DNA of 64,000 nucleotides. Source: Maylandia zebra (taxonomy: Eukaryota; Chordata; Actinopteri; Cichliformes; Cichlidae). The notes below the pieces were generated by a model. That model worked only from the letters and a program-made list of their open reading frames with translations, ran no database searches and was not told the DNA's origin. Shown here piece after piece: positions 9,836 to 24,300 of this stretch. Position 1 is the stretch's first letter, and the number at the start of each line of letters is the position of its first letter. The stretch covers positions 34,252,294 through 34,316,293 of the forward strand of contig NC_135180.1 of assembly GCF_041146795.1 (NCBI RefSeq), given 5' to 3'. The position numbers and the translations under genes were made by a program.

Positions 9836-11365
9836 TAATTTTGTGCATCTTTCAAAAAATGTTATTTTTTTAAATAACATATTTCAAAAAAATATCTCAT
9901 CCACAGAGTTTCTTATCTCAGTTTCTTACCTGCTTTGAGATCAGATATCTCAATAAGATCAAATGTCACCTCAGTATCTGCTGTATTGTTTATACCAGTT
10001 AACTGAATTAATAAATCATGAATCATTCATGAATTAACTGATTTATTTCTTATGCAAAATAGTGTATATACTGTATAAAAATTTGTTTACAATTCATTAC
10101 AGTGTCAATATAAGGCAGTTATAGTACAATTTTCTCCCAATTCAAAAAAACACAACAGGAAAAATCGCAGTCGACACACACATGCACTGTAATGCAAAAT
10201 ACTGGCTCTGTGAAGGCACTTGGTAAAATCATGAAATTTAAGGCTTTGAATGTAAGATGGAGTTTCAGTTTTTGCTGGAATACAGTTGGAAGCTCATTTT
10301 TGGACCAAAATACTCCAAAGACACAGATATAAAACAGGAGACATATGTGCATTCAAAGTGGTATAGCATCTGAACATGGAAATTTAAACCAGTACCTCAG
10401 CCTCAGCACCACTGTTTGTGGTTCAGAAACAATGTGGTACTCCCACTGAGTCTACAGTACCAAAGCTATTACAAGAAATGTACACTTTTAACAAGAAATT
10501 TCCATAATGCTACTAGTATAACATACTATTTTATATACAAGTACCTTTGATGTATACAACTAAGAAACACAGCGCCTCACTGACATTTTTTCTCATCCTG
10601 AAATGTGTGCCAGATTATTGTCAAGGCCATTCCAATGACAAAATTATAAACTAATGCAAATACATAAAAAATAAGTGCATACTGCTGTGTCTTTCTCTTG
10701 GATTCTGCTATGTACAGCGCCAAACAAGTGGCAGGATGATGTCACATGACGAGGTTAGTGATGTTTTCCAGTCTCCCAGACTCTTCCCATCAACAGAAAA
10801 TACTGCAAATGTGTCATGTTCTCTCAGGTTTGTTTTCTGCTACTAAGAATAGGAAATAACTGAAATACAACAAAAAACCCCAAACAAAAAGGATACACAC
10901 ATTATAAACACACACAGATACAAAAACATTAGTGCAAGTTGTAGAAATACAAAAATCAGCATTTAAAAAAAAGTGTAATAACACTGTGCTTGACATAAAA
11001 AAGTAAAGGTAAAGAGTTTATCCCATCAATTGTCATGGATAATGGATTCGTTTCCTACATCCATCCACCTGTACCTTGAATCATCTCTGTCCTCCTGATT
11101 TGACTAGTACGTCTGTCCCTCTAGAAAATCCTCAGATTCCTGAGTTATAGCAAAGATATATACATACGTGAATCAGGACATGCACATGTAACAACTGTCA
11201 GTGAGGAAAGACTTGCTTTGTTCACACTATGAATCGCTCAGTGTACTTGATGCACAACCAACAGTAAAAACCCTGGGGAAGATACAAGACTTTGTTACAG
11301 CGGCACACCGGGCTCCGATGCAAATCCTGTATTATTACTATGTTTTTTAATGAAGTACCTTTACT

Positions 11366-11389
11366 TTTATTTGCAATTTATTTTTTATT
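11366..11389 (-). terminator. Cluster of three candidate axl poly(A) signals
   Basis: Three AATAAA hexamers on the minus strand occur within 24 bp (plus-strand TTTATT at 11366, 11377 and 11384), roughly 950 bp past the axl stop codon. The cluster is the best candidate end of axl mRNA, but AT-rich sequence makes chance matches likely. Confidence 0.4.
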
Positions 11390-11424
11390 TTTTTTAAAGA
11401 TGTATATTTGGAATAAATCCTTAG

Positions 11425-11502
11425 ATGGAGTGCAGCCAACACTGTGCAACTGTTGGTTGCACTCCATGGTGGAGGTTGAGCATCATGCACAACCTCCTCC
11501 AT
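11425..11502. repeat. Two abutting hairpins near the axl 3' end
   Basis: The arms ATGGAGTGCAGCCAAC (11425-11440) and GTTGGTTGCACTCCAT (11452-11467) pair with one mismatch around an 11-nt loop. Immediately after, ATGGTGGAGGTTG (11466-11478) pairs with CAACCTCCTCCAT (11490-11502), again with one mismatch. The hairpins overlap by two bases. Confidence 0.65.
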
Positions 11503-12339
11503 GAAGTTCATATTTTGACACTTTTGACAATTTGTAAGATAATGAAAAATAGGGTCCAGTTAAGGCAATCAAGCAAGGCATTCTGAACCTCTTCATAAAC
11601 TTTCTTACTGTAGGTATTAACATAACCTTAAAAACAACAAGTTTTCTGATCAGATAATTCACCTTGTGTAAAACAGGCTCTGCTGGTTCTTTGTTCCAAG
11701 AATGAGTGGACTTTCTGCTTCAAAAAATGTTTCCTTGGGTGTGACAGGTCCTCCATACAAGTGCTGACTCACTGTAAAGTTCAAGCTTTTGGGTTTAGTC
11801 TGGCAGTGTCTGAGCTGGTTTTACCAAGAGGTTTATTTATTTTGTTTTTTTTAGCTTAATTACTCTTTTGCATTCAGGTAGTTAAACAGAAATGGTGTGT
11901 TACGGCTAAAGCAAAAGGGAATTCATTTCACTGATTCTGCTGCAGTGTGTGTGGCATTGTAACATGTAATGTACACCTCTTCACCCTCTTATTGGTAAGG
12001 GTGTACCCAGCTGCTACAGCAAATGTAATTTTACACTCACTTGGCTCTGGATAGTGTAATAAAACTTCATAAGACAAGGTTGGCTTATAAGGCGTTTTTT
12101 CAACCCGTCATCTTATAAGAAAGGGGTTGAAAATAAAATATCAGTCCTTCACGTCCTTGGAATGAATTTGGCTGCTTGTTTATGAGTACGTCTGTGCAAA
12201 CTATATATAGAGAGCCACATAAGGTTTCTTCTTGCTGTTAGAAGGAATCAGCGACGGGCTGGATTATGTTCTTTGTACTTGAACTGGGATAGCACACTTT
12301 GGCAGTGACCAGTCTTGTCATTTTTAGGCAGTGAGTCTG

Positions 12340-15300
12340 TCACTGCCAGGGCATTTTCTTGGATCCATTCCTGTCCTCGAGCAGCTCAACAGTTGGAGTG
12401 CGATTGGGAGTGGAGTGGCATGATGACTGTAGAGGCAATGTGGCTGTGGAGGATGATACTGGCATGTCCAGGCTCTCCATGGAGTCAGAAAGGGTTCGGT
12501 TGGTTTCGTGCTGTGGACAGAGGACATAACGGTTGGGGTGGTGGACCTCCACTGTGGTCACAGACTCCAGGCCTTTCAAGCAGAGAGGGGATGAGCGTCC
12601 AGTGGGGTCACGACCACCAACGGCTCCGAGCTCCATGGAGGACTCGTCCATGTTCACGTATAGAATCTCATCTGGATCTTGTGGGTCTGGCAGATCCTCA
12701 AGGGCTTTTTCGAGCTCACAGCGCAGTGACTCGAATGATGGACGATCTTTTGGGCTCAGCAGCCAGCAGGAGAACATCAGGGAATAGCTGGAGGAGACAA
12801 AAGAATGTTAGTGGAGAATGTACTGTTAGCATGATAACAGTGAACAGTGACATTTAATATCCCATGGTGACCAAATGTTTTTATAGAAATAAGCAGTTCT
12901 GCATTTCTATGTAATTTATTTTCCTGGACAATACTTTTAAATATCGGATAATTTCTAATAATAAGCTCTATATTTCCCACTTGATCTTAAAAGGTCCGTT
13001 TGGCTCATGTTAAATTTTGGTTTATATTTTAATACATTCCGTGTTTAAAATCCTCTTTTTTCCTCACTTCAGTTTTCTGTGCAATTATGTATAATGTCAG
13101 TGTGACTGCTGTAAAAGCAGAAAGACTGGAGAAGTCTTTAAGCGTGTAGCCTTGGTTGAGTTATGGAAACAAGGTACTTCTATTGGAGATTATGTATCGG
13201 AATTTCTGGAGCGGGACCACGCCTCCAAACACGCTCCTTCCGGTTGTCATCTATATAGGTTCCCCCAGTTCTGCAAGCTGTTCATTCTCGTTCACGTGCC
13301 CCACCCTCCCTCCCTCCTTGTTCTCAATTCTTTAACTTCTTCATTTCTATGTAGTGCATGGGGATCTGCCAGGCCCCTTCGAGGCCTTCCCCAAACCACA
13401 GCTCAATTCATGTCAAAACATTCACTTTTACCTACTAAAACGCTGTCAAACCTAAAATGAGGACGTGGGCCCAGCTAGTGAAATGAAAAGGGAAAAGATT
13501 TCATTATCAGCAAAGTGTTTTTTATCAAGGATACTCACATGCTGTCCAGACAGTCTGGAGGCTGCTTGAGACGGTTTCCTTGTCTCAAATAATCATAAAT
13601 CTCACTATTTTCGACCCCAGGGTATGGCGTCTGACCCCGAGTGGCGATTTCCCACATGGTGACTCCAAATGACCACTAAGAGGGAGCAAGAGAAAGATGG
13701 AGAGGCGTACAGGGAAATAAAGAGAGAGAGGGCGAGGAAGGGTTTAGCATGAATTCCTGTAGACTTTACACACCTTGTCACACATTAGTGAAACATGAGT
13801 CTACACTGGTCAAACACTGGCTATGGAAAAATATCACAGTCATGTTTGTCTTGGATTTTTGGACATCCTGCTTTATGAACAAGCACTAAAGAATGCAGAT
13901 CATTTTAAGTGCTGCACTGTATAAACACAACTGCACATGTGCATGGACACTTAGGCCCTTAAAAATACTGTATATGTCATTAGCTTACCAGCTGCTAAAG
14001 TTGATATCACTCACAGATGTTGGTCAGGACATATTTATGCATATTTATACTGACATTTACAGATATTTTGGTAAATAATTTTGTCTTCATGACCAGCTGG
14101 TATGCTTAAGCAATGTATAAAGTACTTGTTTCTGAGTACTTCAGGTCTTCTAAAAAAATTTGACTATACAGCTTTAATTCCCAAAACACATTGTTAACTG
14201 TTTGAGAAGGGGTATTTTTGTTCCCAAGCCTCTCTAATACTGAAAGCCTTTGCTCTGTATTGTAGGGCACACAGTAACAAACACACAGAAGATGAACTTA
14301 CCACATCACTCTTTGTGGTGTAGACGCGGTCAGCTAAGCTTTCAATGGCGATCCATTTTACAGGCATCTTGGAGATCCTGCCCTGTCTGTAGTAGTCTCC
14401 ATTGTAGATCTTCTTGGAGAGGCCAAAGTCAGCCACACATACATTCATATTCTCATTCAGCCTGCGAAAGGGCATTTAGACACGAGCTAGAGTTATTACA
14501 CTTGTGTTGGTCCTATATATATTGAACAGTATCTACATATCGACAGTCTTATTTAGGTTTAACATCCAAAACATTTGTTTTGTACCACTCATAAACTGGC
14601 AAGGCAAGTTTATTTATATAGCACAATTCAACAACAAGGTGATTCAAAGTGCTTTACCGAGACATTAAAAAACAAAAACAATAAAATGCATTATTTAAAA
14701 TTGATTAAAAAAAACAGTAGATAAAATCAGAACAGTAGGTAAAATCAGTAGTTAGAATATAAGTTTTGAAATTTAAGCTTAAAAGTGTGGATGGCAAGGC
14801 TTGCTTGCATCATTAGTCTTTTATTCTAGCAAAAAAGAGACTAATGCCTAAAACTGACATCTAATAGTCATGTTTAATATTAAGCAAAGTCTGTAGTTCT
14901 TGCTTTACTTCTTTACCGAGATCTTCTCCAACCATTGTATGTTGGATAAAAAAAAAGGAAAGAGAAAGAGCAAACGAGAACACCCACAGGAAGTGAAAGA
15001 GCAAAATGCAGAAGCAGAGATTGTGCTTACATGCAGTTGCGGGCAGCGAGGTCTCTGTGGATGAAGTTCTTGTTGCTGAGGTATTCCATTCCCCTGGCAA
15101 TATCGGTCATGAACTTAACCAGCATTTGAGATGGGAGGTACTGCAGGATAATACAGAGAGAAATAAGTTTTGTTTTTGTTCTTTGTCTAACAAAGCTGAT
15201 GTGTACTTTCTGTGCAATAGAGGGCACCAGAGCCCATCGTGTTTCAAGTCTGAATGGAGCACTCCTTTGCTCCAGATACTCCTCATGTGGAAACAATAGA

Positions 15301-18300
15301 GTTCAGCTCCACTGTGTTCTTGGAAACTGTGCATGGGTGTTTCAATACTGTGTATGGATCTTGTTTTGATTAGGCTTGTGTTACCCAACTTCGCTCTTCA
15401 GGGACTTACTGCGTAAGTCAGTTTAAAAAACCAAAACCAAAATAAGTATTAATACGTAACACTTCAAATAAAGACTTGTGTTTCCATAATCTCTGACTCT
15501 ACGTGTTGCCGGAAAAAGTATGGGTGGAGACTTGTTTAAGAGATCTTTGAATCTCTGTTGAACTTTGGAACCCATTTAGCTGACAGACATGTGAACTTAT
15601 TAAGCTGTTAAACTGTGTGGGACTGTATGTGTGCATATGCATAGGTGACTGTGAGTGTGCATGTCTGTTGCTGATTTTGTGCATTTGTTTGCTGTAATCA
15701 GACTAACCACAGGACAGTCTCCCAGCCTTGAGTATAGCAGATAACTGTGCAGATCTCCATGTTTCATATACGGCAGAATGACCACAGGGGAGGGATATCC
15801 TTCACTCTCCACAGTCTGTAGACACACACCTATTAAAAAAAACAAAACACAAAAAGAGCTTAGTATGCACAGAGACTTCATGCCTGTTCTGTCTATTCAG
15901 AAATTAACGTCATTTTACTTTTAATCCCCAAAGTCTTGACTGTGTATTTAAATAAGTGTCTACATCTATGAAGAAACAACACACAATAACTACAACACAA
16001 AGGATTTGTTTTCTTTGGCTCTTACACAGAATACACAGTATATCGCTAACATTTCTCTGTGAGTTTTCTGGATCGTCCTAAAAAAACAGCTGCATTGAGC
16101 AACAAATGCCTCCAGCGTTTTCAGTTGGATGCAGACAGAAATTTCAAAACCTAAATGGCTATGTATCATTAAGTGTAAATTAGAAAAAACACAACCTTTT
16201 GCAATTCAAAATTGCCAACTTTTGACATGCCAAGCAGCAAAAATGCCAACTCACCAAGGAGCCTCATGACATTGGGGTGGTCGAACTCTTTCATGCAGGC
16301 AGCCTCTCGGAGAAAATCTTCCATCTCTGAGCGTGTGCATATAGCAACTGGGGAGAAGAAGGTACAGAGGTGAAGCCACATCACCCATATGTTACTCAGT
16401 AGGTAATGCATGGCACTAAAACCAAAAGGTTGACAGTTTGCAAGAATAAGAAATAAACTATTTGAGAAGGCCTTTTGACTCCCTGGATTTATTTAACTGT
16501 GAATTTATACATGTCAGCATTTTTAACCACTGAAGTTGTTTAAATTTTTCAACTAGAGTCCCTCCATAATTTAGTTTTGAAAAAAAATATCTAAAAAAAA
16601 TTATATGGGGTAAAACTTTCTCTTCTGCCAATATTTTCTAAAAGCTGACTTTGTCCGTTTTCTGATGAAAACTGAGATTTTTGCCCTGAACACTTGTAAA
16701 TTTTTGACCTAAGAGGCTGCTTATCAAATGCCCTGTGTTCCAGAGATGAAGGGATTCATTGTAGAGATTGCTGAGTACTTTTACTGTCTACTCACTTTTC
16801 ATAGTCTTGACAGCGACTTTGAGAACAAACTCTTCTTGAGTCAGCAGCCCTTCCATCACAGAGCCAAACTCCCCTGAAGACAGAAAAACGTAGTTTAAAA
16901 AGCAATTGAAAATTGCCACTCATTCATTTCTCAACTGTAAACAGTTTATACAGCTATTAAACAGCAAACCGCTTTACTATACAAATATATAACATATTTG
17001 TCTGACAGGAGATAAGTAGAAACCTGCATTGGTGCTATGGCAGACAAGTCTATGAACATGTACCAATTTTGATAAAGAAGTGTTAACAAAGCCTGTGATT
17101 AAATATATGTATATTAAAAAAACAACAAAACATCGAGCACTACCTTCTCCCAAGGTCTTTCCCAGGGTTAATTTATGTCTGTCCACCATCACATCTTGGA
17201 GCTTCTGCTTCAGCTCGTCGCTGATGCCCAAGCTGTTCACTGAAGAAAGGGGAGAAAAAGAATTTTAATGCTGCTTAGCTGCCTGAAGCAATTTAATTAA
17301 CAACACAGAAATGAGAGAATAACAGCCTGAGTTTGCCAAACAGCCTCGCTAGCTTTCCCAAAACCGCAATGCATGACACTAAGCCAAAAACAAAGTGTTT
17401 ACTTGTAAAACTCCCCCAAAATGAGCATTAGTCTTTCCAATTTTAATCAGTTTGTTAGTAACATTATTTGAAGTTGCATTCAGATAGTACATTATCTTTT
17501 TTATGCACTTTTTCAGGTACATGTGTTTGTTGCAAGTCTAACATAGTTTTATGTCTAAAAGACAAAACAAAACCATTAAAAGTGAATCAAAATGTTACCA
17601 GGACCTAATAAATAATATAACATACTGAAAGTAAAAATGCTTCAATTACAATGCAAAAAAGTGCAATATTCTTTAAAAAGCTCTGTTGGGAATATGTGAC
17701 CCCAGTTTTGTTTATTACCCTTTTCTATAAGTCTATGTGATCCTGCAGAGACCAGGTTGGGTTGAGGGACACGAGGTCAGAGGATTAGGCTGGTTTAAAT
17801 ACTCACTCCACAGCTGGCTGTCATTGAGCAATAGTGGTAAGCTGACTGCGCTACACATTTTAGCTCTGTTTTCACATCTGGGCCAGGATGTGACAAGGCT
17901 ACAACATGCTCAGAGATCCCCTCCAGCTGCTGCTACACCATCAATCTGTCATGCATTGGACAACAATCTACTCGGTCTTCAGGCATGTTCCAACACATGC
18001 TGGCGTGACCAGCTATTAGCCAAGGCTTCTAACATCTAGAGCTTCGGGGTTTGACTCCACTCTGAGAACTGGCTGAAATTACCGGTCAGTGTCCACAGCT
18101 TTAATTCTGTCTAAATCTCTCCAATCTGATCCTTTCCCTTTTACCCAGTGCAACTTTCTTCATTCACTCTGAGTCTATAATATCTCTTCATCTCTGTATC
18201 TTGGCCCCTCTTATTTTACTCACTGAATCGTTTTTTTCTCTCTTTTCCCTGCAGTTTTATCTTACTCCTGGCCTCTTTGCAGCTATTGCAAGCTGAGACT

Positions 18301-21300
18301 TGACCACGAGGACTAAAATACTGTGTGTACTGGTTACAATGGCAAGACAGGTATATCAAATCACGAGGACTCTCAGGGACTGCTGGCTGGGGAAAGCACA
18401 CAAACTACTGCTTCTATGATGCTACCAGTTTGAGTTAAATGGCACTGTTACTTTATTTCCCAACACCACATGCCTTTTCCCAATTTGGAAATGTGGAGCG
18501 GTTATTTTAACTTGTTTTTAACATCTCCAGTATCAAATTAAATTTAACTTTAATTTGCTTATCTGAAGAGTCTAGTTTAATTTTGATGTTCATGCTTCAT
18601 TGCACAGGCCATAACTTCATTACTACATTTCCTGCACATCTAATTAATAGGCCTATTAAAAGACTGTCTTATGTAATATAAAATGCTCACTGTTGCTATG
18701 GTGTATGTCAGCTGAATGAACTCTCCAGGGCTATTATTACTGTGGGAAATGAATTACCTGTCAGAGCATTTCTGGCTTTGATCAACCAAAACAAACTAAA
18801 GATGTTTTTCTTGCTTTGAAATAATGAGAATAGAGCTGTAATTGTGTGACGCTTTTCTTCCACAGAACTGCTGGTTCCTGTTATGTCTCTTTCTTTAAGG
18901 GCATGTTTGGGCATGCTGTTAATAAAGAGTACCTATTTCTGCCAAAAGGACAGCTGGATGCAAATACAGAGTATCAGCTTTCTGCCAAACATGGCAGACT
19001 ACAGAGGAACTCACATGTTGCTTCTGTAGTCCTACGGCTGTACGAGCGGCGAGCACGGTACCTGACCACCAGCTCTCCACTCTCCATCATGGGTTCAAAC
19101 GCCTCTCTGTGAAAGGATACATCACAAGAAACAGAGCAAAACACAAAGTCAGGTCACACCAGTGAACAAAAGTGAAAAGATGGATTTGGGCTACATTTCA
19201 CGAAGCTATTTTTAGTCTTTCAAAACAAATGTTATTGCTTTATATAAATGCTTTAGAAGTGTGCAAGTGAGGCAAGCGGGCTGAGACCCAGAAAAAATTG
19301 AAACTTTTTGGTTTGGCACAGTCACTGAGTCCCTCCCTTCCAGCCACAAGGAGCAGTAACACCCTACGCACCCAAAGCGCGTCTCCTTGCGCCGCAGCTT
19401 GGCCACGTAAACAGCCAGGAACACAGCTATGGACACAGCACCGGTAATGGCCATCACCACATAAAACCAGTGCCAGGAAAAGGCTGGGGGCGATGATGGA
19501 CCTGAAGGAAAGGGTGTGGATGGAGACAGATGAGCGTTTAGTAGTGTAGGTCTTGTAATTTGGAGTGGGGATTTAGGAGTTTAAAGCAGTAATTAAGTTA
19601 TTTTATCAAAGAAGAAAGAAGACATGATTTGTGTAAGTTATATTAGCTAGATGACAAAAAGCATGCTAAAATATACATGCTGAATTGTTGGGAATAATGG
19701 TATGAATCAAGTGAAGAAAGTGATAAAGCAGACTCTTTAAGCTAAATCAAAAAGTCCTTCTTTTCCTAAAAATATAGTCATTTTCTTCACTCTAGAAATA
19801 CTTTGCTGTGCCATTTCCCACACTGAAATTTACTCTCCAGTCACTGCCACAATCTACTGCTGAACACTCACAAACTCTACCCAGTGTTTACAACTTCTCT
19901 TTCTTTTCATACTCATCCTCCACAACTTTGCTTGCTTGTTTTTCTCCTTTCATTTGCCATTTTGTTGTTTGAACTGTCTGTCTAGCTCTGTTAGACAAAG
20001 CAAACAGAGATTCTCACTGCTCCTGCCAGTTATAAATATTTATGATTCTTCTCCTCATTCAGCCCCATACCCCTCTTCCCCTTTCCCTTCTCTGTGAGAT
20101 CATCTTCCCTTTTTTTTTTCTCTTCGTTCCCTTTTTTCTCAAAATACACAGTGAAACAGACTAAGAAGAAGTAGTCCAGTTATGGAGAAAGAAACATGAG
20201 CTCACTTCCACTATCACTGTCATTGTGTGCTACTCAGAGAGGTGACAGAAGAATGTTTGTATGTGTACATAAAGCCAGTCATTGCTCACCTCTAAATTCA
20301 CCCATTTCTGCTGGTGTAAAAAATAGAGAGCACGTGTTAATATTTTGACTTTTTTAAAACAGATCATATCAAGTATATTTTAGCAACCACAATTTCATCA
20401 AACGAAATCATTGCTTTATAAGAATAATACGTTAATCACACCTGTTGCAATGAATTACGATTTTGTTACTCACCAGGAACGTTGAGTGTCAGAGTCTGAA
20501 TGGGTGCCCAGGGTCCTTGACCCGCCCCTGTATAGGCACACACTCGGAAAGAGACATTGGACAGGGGGACAGACAGATTGATTGCGAACTCAGTGCCCAA
20601 TCCGGTATTGACGACAACCTGAAAGAAAAAAATCGGTCTGTCATTATTAAGAAAAATGGACATTTTCTCCATGCATTTGTAAATTTAGCAACTTTGTTGA
20701 CTGTGAATGTGTTCCTCACCTGCTGAGTAGCAGGTGTGCTGTACTCCACCATGTAACCCTGCAGCTGCCCATTTAGTTTTCCTGATGGCTGCTCCCACAT
20801 TACTAGTACCTCCGTCCCATTTAACTTAGCAGTCACATTAGCTGGTGGATTTTCAGGCACTGAAAAAGAAAAACAACAACGAAGCTCTGAAGCATCTCAG
20901 TTTTCTCTCTCCCTCCTGCAGACTAGGATTGCTCAGTTTTCCTGTTTATCCCTCTGTGTTACCTTGCCCACTGGTAGGTGGAATTAATCAGTGCATCTGG
21001 GAGCACCCGTCCACTTAACTTGTGTCTTTCACACAATTTGTAATGACTCATGGAAACAATCAAAACAATTTTTATTTATAATTATTGTAAGTGTACCATC
21101 AGTACTTTAACTGTGTGCTAAGTGGCCTGTGTCAGGCGGACTGGAGTTAGCCAGGCATGTGTTGTTTTGACAGCTTAGAGCCTCTAGGGTGTGGATAACT
21201 CTAGCAGCTGGAGGGAGAAGATGTCAAAGAATGTGGAGAATTTGGCTTTATTAGGACAAAAAGGCATCTGAGGGCACCGCAGACAGGGGTGATTAGTCAA

Positions 21301-24300
21301 GTTCAGAAGCTGCTCGGGTCTTTCTTTGTCATTATGGTTCAGTAAAGTCCTGTGTCTACTTCACTTCACACAGTTCCTTTTCTGTTGGCCATTCCTGTTA
21401 TTGTTTTATTCATATTTATCTGGCTTTGTTTTTGGCATTTGGGAGAAGAGAGGGGAAAAAAGGCATCTGGCTACCAAAATACCCACTGGAGAGAAAATCT
21501 AGCTGAATAGCATGCTAGAAATAGTGTGAGGAATTTATGCACTGTGTGTCTAGTGTGTGTGTGTGTGTGCGCATATGTGACTGATGCACTGTTTAGGACA
21601 GAAAACCAAGAAAACTTTCAATAAGAAGAAGTGAAGGCTTATTTCCTGTGTTAGTGTTTAAAGCTTACTTTGTGTTTGCTTCTCACTCTTGGTATGCTCC
21701 CAAAGTCACACAAACAAGCTGGACACCCACACACACCCACGCATGAGCTAAGTCACCGTGCGTTTGGGAAACACAGCCCAGCCCTATGGATGATGTTATC
21801 AGGAAGCGTTTGGCGGGTGATTGTTTCCACATGTGGTCCTTATTCTTCCTGCCAGCGGCAACAAAAGCAAACTCTAAGTCAAGTTTGTTCCAGCAGTTCG
21901 GCTCCACATTTGCTTAATCATCTGTCGGACTTTCTCTCTCTGCGTTCTCCACCTCTTTGTTGCCCATACTCTTTTACTCTCCTTCTCATTTTCTCTCTTT
22001 CCCTGACTTCTATCCAACATAATTCCATCATCTTCTCTCCAAGTTTTCTTCTCCTTCATTGCTCGCCCTGTTTTAATGCCGTTCTTTGTTCATGGAGTGG
22101 CGAGTTCAAGTGAACAGACATGTTGATGTAAAATGTAAGATTAAAAAAAAAAAAAAAAAAGAGTTTCCCTTGGACAAAAATAATTAGATTTGCAAACTTC
22201 AAAAAAGGAAATGAGATGTTTATTTGTGCTTTTTCAAAAATGCCTCGTATTTTTTATTCTTCTGAAAGAATGAAAAGCAAGCCCTGACTTGGCAAGAGAT
22301 TGAGAAAGAAACTCTTGAGCCACAATTAGTTCACTACAGCAAAGGTTCAGATTTGAATCCACAGCAGACTTAGTGTTTCACATCCTGTTGGGGTGAAGAA
22401 AGTGTCAAATGATCAGATTTGGAAGATTTTGAAAAGTTGTTTGAAAGCAGGGATGTGACTCTTTCCTCATTCTTTATTCTTTTTTCCATTCTTATAGGCT
22501 GTAGGCCCTTTATGTGGTTGAACATATGTATGGAAAAAGGTCATCCTTAAGCCAGAAACTGACTGGTTCCCATGCATGAGAACTAGGAAAGCTCTACACA
22601 GGAAACATGTGCAACACAAATGTTAGTGTCATCAAAAATGTCTTAACTTTTAAGGCCATCCACCTTCTTTCAATTTAACAGCACAACCGAGTGCTGTCTG
22701 TCTGGGAAAAAGAGTCATTTAATGCTTGAGAATGCATTTTTGTTGGCAATAGTATTAAGCAGGATTAAACGTGACACGTGTGCACATTGGGGTATGTCAT
22801 CATGACTCACTTCCATTGGGACAGTGAATCGGGCTGTTCTGTGACTGTTTATTACATCTCTTTGGGGGTACAGACTGACGTTATGCAAGGTGTGTACAGA
22901 GAATCAGGACTCCATTAACAGCCATTTAGTTTCTTAATAACTGATTCTTTGTTTATTCTGTCTGTGTGTTTGTGATTTTTTTTTTTATTCTGGGGTTCTT
23001 TTCAGACAAATAAAATAGACTTGTGGTATGTAAAGAAACGCAATAAATGTAAAATCTCATCTCATCGCAGCGTTAGGATTAGCGGGGTGACATGGGTCGA
23101 CTCGCTTCCTCTCCCTCTGACCAGCCCTACCCCCTCGTCCTCCTGGGAAAAAAGTAGACTGGGAAAATAGCTAGATAAGTGTTTTCTCAAAGCACCCGCT
23201 TCTCCCATTTTTTTTTCTGCTCTTCCATCCAGTCCTTCCCTACTCTCACCACCACCACCACTTTTTCCCTTTTTCCCACAGTGCCTCGCTCTGTGTTCTG
23301 GAAAGGAAAATCATAAGTCAACTGAGGTTAAAAAAAGGGGGGGTGGAATGAAAGATGAAGGAGTCAAGCTGAAAAACTGGATTCAGAAAAACTTGTTCAG
23401 CTTGTTCGGGGGTGCAGGAAATCACATCCTCAGCAATGTTTGTTGGATGACGTAGAAAACACTGGCTGAAAGATAAATGAGTAAAAGCAAGCCCAGTTCA
23501 TCTGGAGGAACCAGATGAAGAACACGAGACATAAAGGGAGAGAGAGTTCAGCATACATGCACAATTTATGAAGGATTTAAGGAGGCAGAAAGCTACAGAA
23601 GGCTTCAGGCTCAAGAGAAAAACCTTGTGGGAGTTTGTCAGAGACTTCAGCAATGAAGCACATGGAAAATGTGGAAAATATTGGTGTGCTGTAAACAGCC
23701 AAACTCTCTCTATTGTTCTCTAACTCAGTTTACCCTTAATGCCACCTGAACTATTTTTCTCAAAAGCTAAATGTTATGTTTCATATGTTGTCATTTTTTT
23801 CCCTGTAAAATGAAATGAAGATTGCTTTAGCTCAAAAAAAGAACTGAAAATTCTGCTTGTTCAAGGACTGCTTCCCTTTTGCGTCTTCCATTTATGAGAA
23901 AATGAGAAATACTGTGTTTACAGATTACAAGCAGCTTCCCTCATGGAAACCCCCAATCACTGCTCCTGTGGCATGTCTCCTCTCTCCATTCCTATTTATC
24001 CAGGGATACAGAAAGCATGAGCTGGCATGGAAAATCCCACCTCAGTCTAAACTCAAACACAGGCTAGCATTAGAGTTTGGACAGAGTGCAGCAATCCTAA
24101 CTGAAGCCTTTCAGGAGAATTTAGCATCTACCTTCCTTTTCTCCATCACAGCCTTTTCTGTCCCTCAGCGCCAGTCAGCCTTCTACTTCAAGAGTTTATA
24201 TTTAAAGCTGGGTTCACAAGGGTACAGTCACTCACATCTGGTAACCTTCATAAACACAGACTAAGGAAAAGGGGCACAGTAAGGAATATTATGACTAATG

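Larger units (their letters stand above)
9836..12339 (-). other. axl 3' UTR and galectin-axl convergent spacer
   Basis: No coding exon is visible between the galectin stop and the axl stop codon at 12340. The two genes converge. Candidate poly(A) signals for axl on the minus strand (TTTATT on the plus strand) cluster at 11366-11389, giving a 3' UTR of about 1 kb; others further left are possible. A pair of adjacent hairpins lies at 11425-11502, just inside the longer UTR. Confidence 0.5.

Noticed and set aside
11425-11467. Possible microRNA precursor
   Set aside because: The stem is only 16 bp with an 11-nt loop, too short for a normal pre-miRNA.
12315-12857. 180-codon plus-strand frame overlapping the axl last exon
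   Set aside because: It is the antisense shadow of a real exon whose minus-strand reading is clearly the AXL tail.
21670-22113. 147-codon plus-strand frame in axl intron 7
   Set aside because: Low-complexity Ser/Leu-rich translation of pyrimidine tracts, without splice context or domain.
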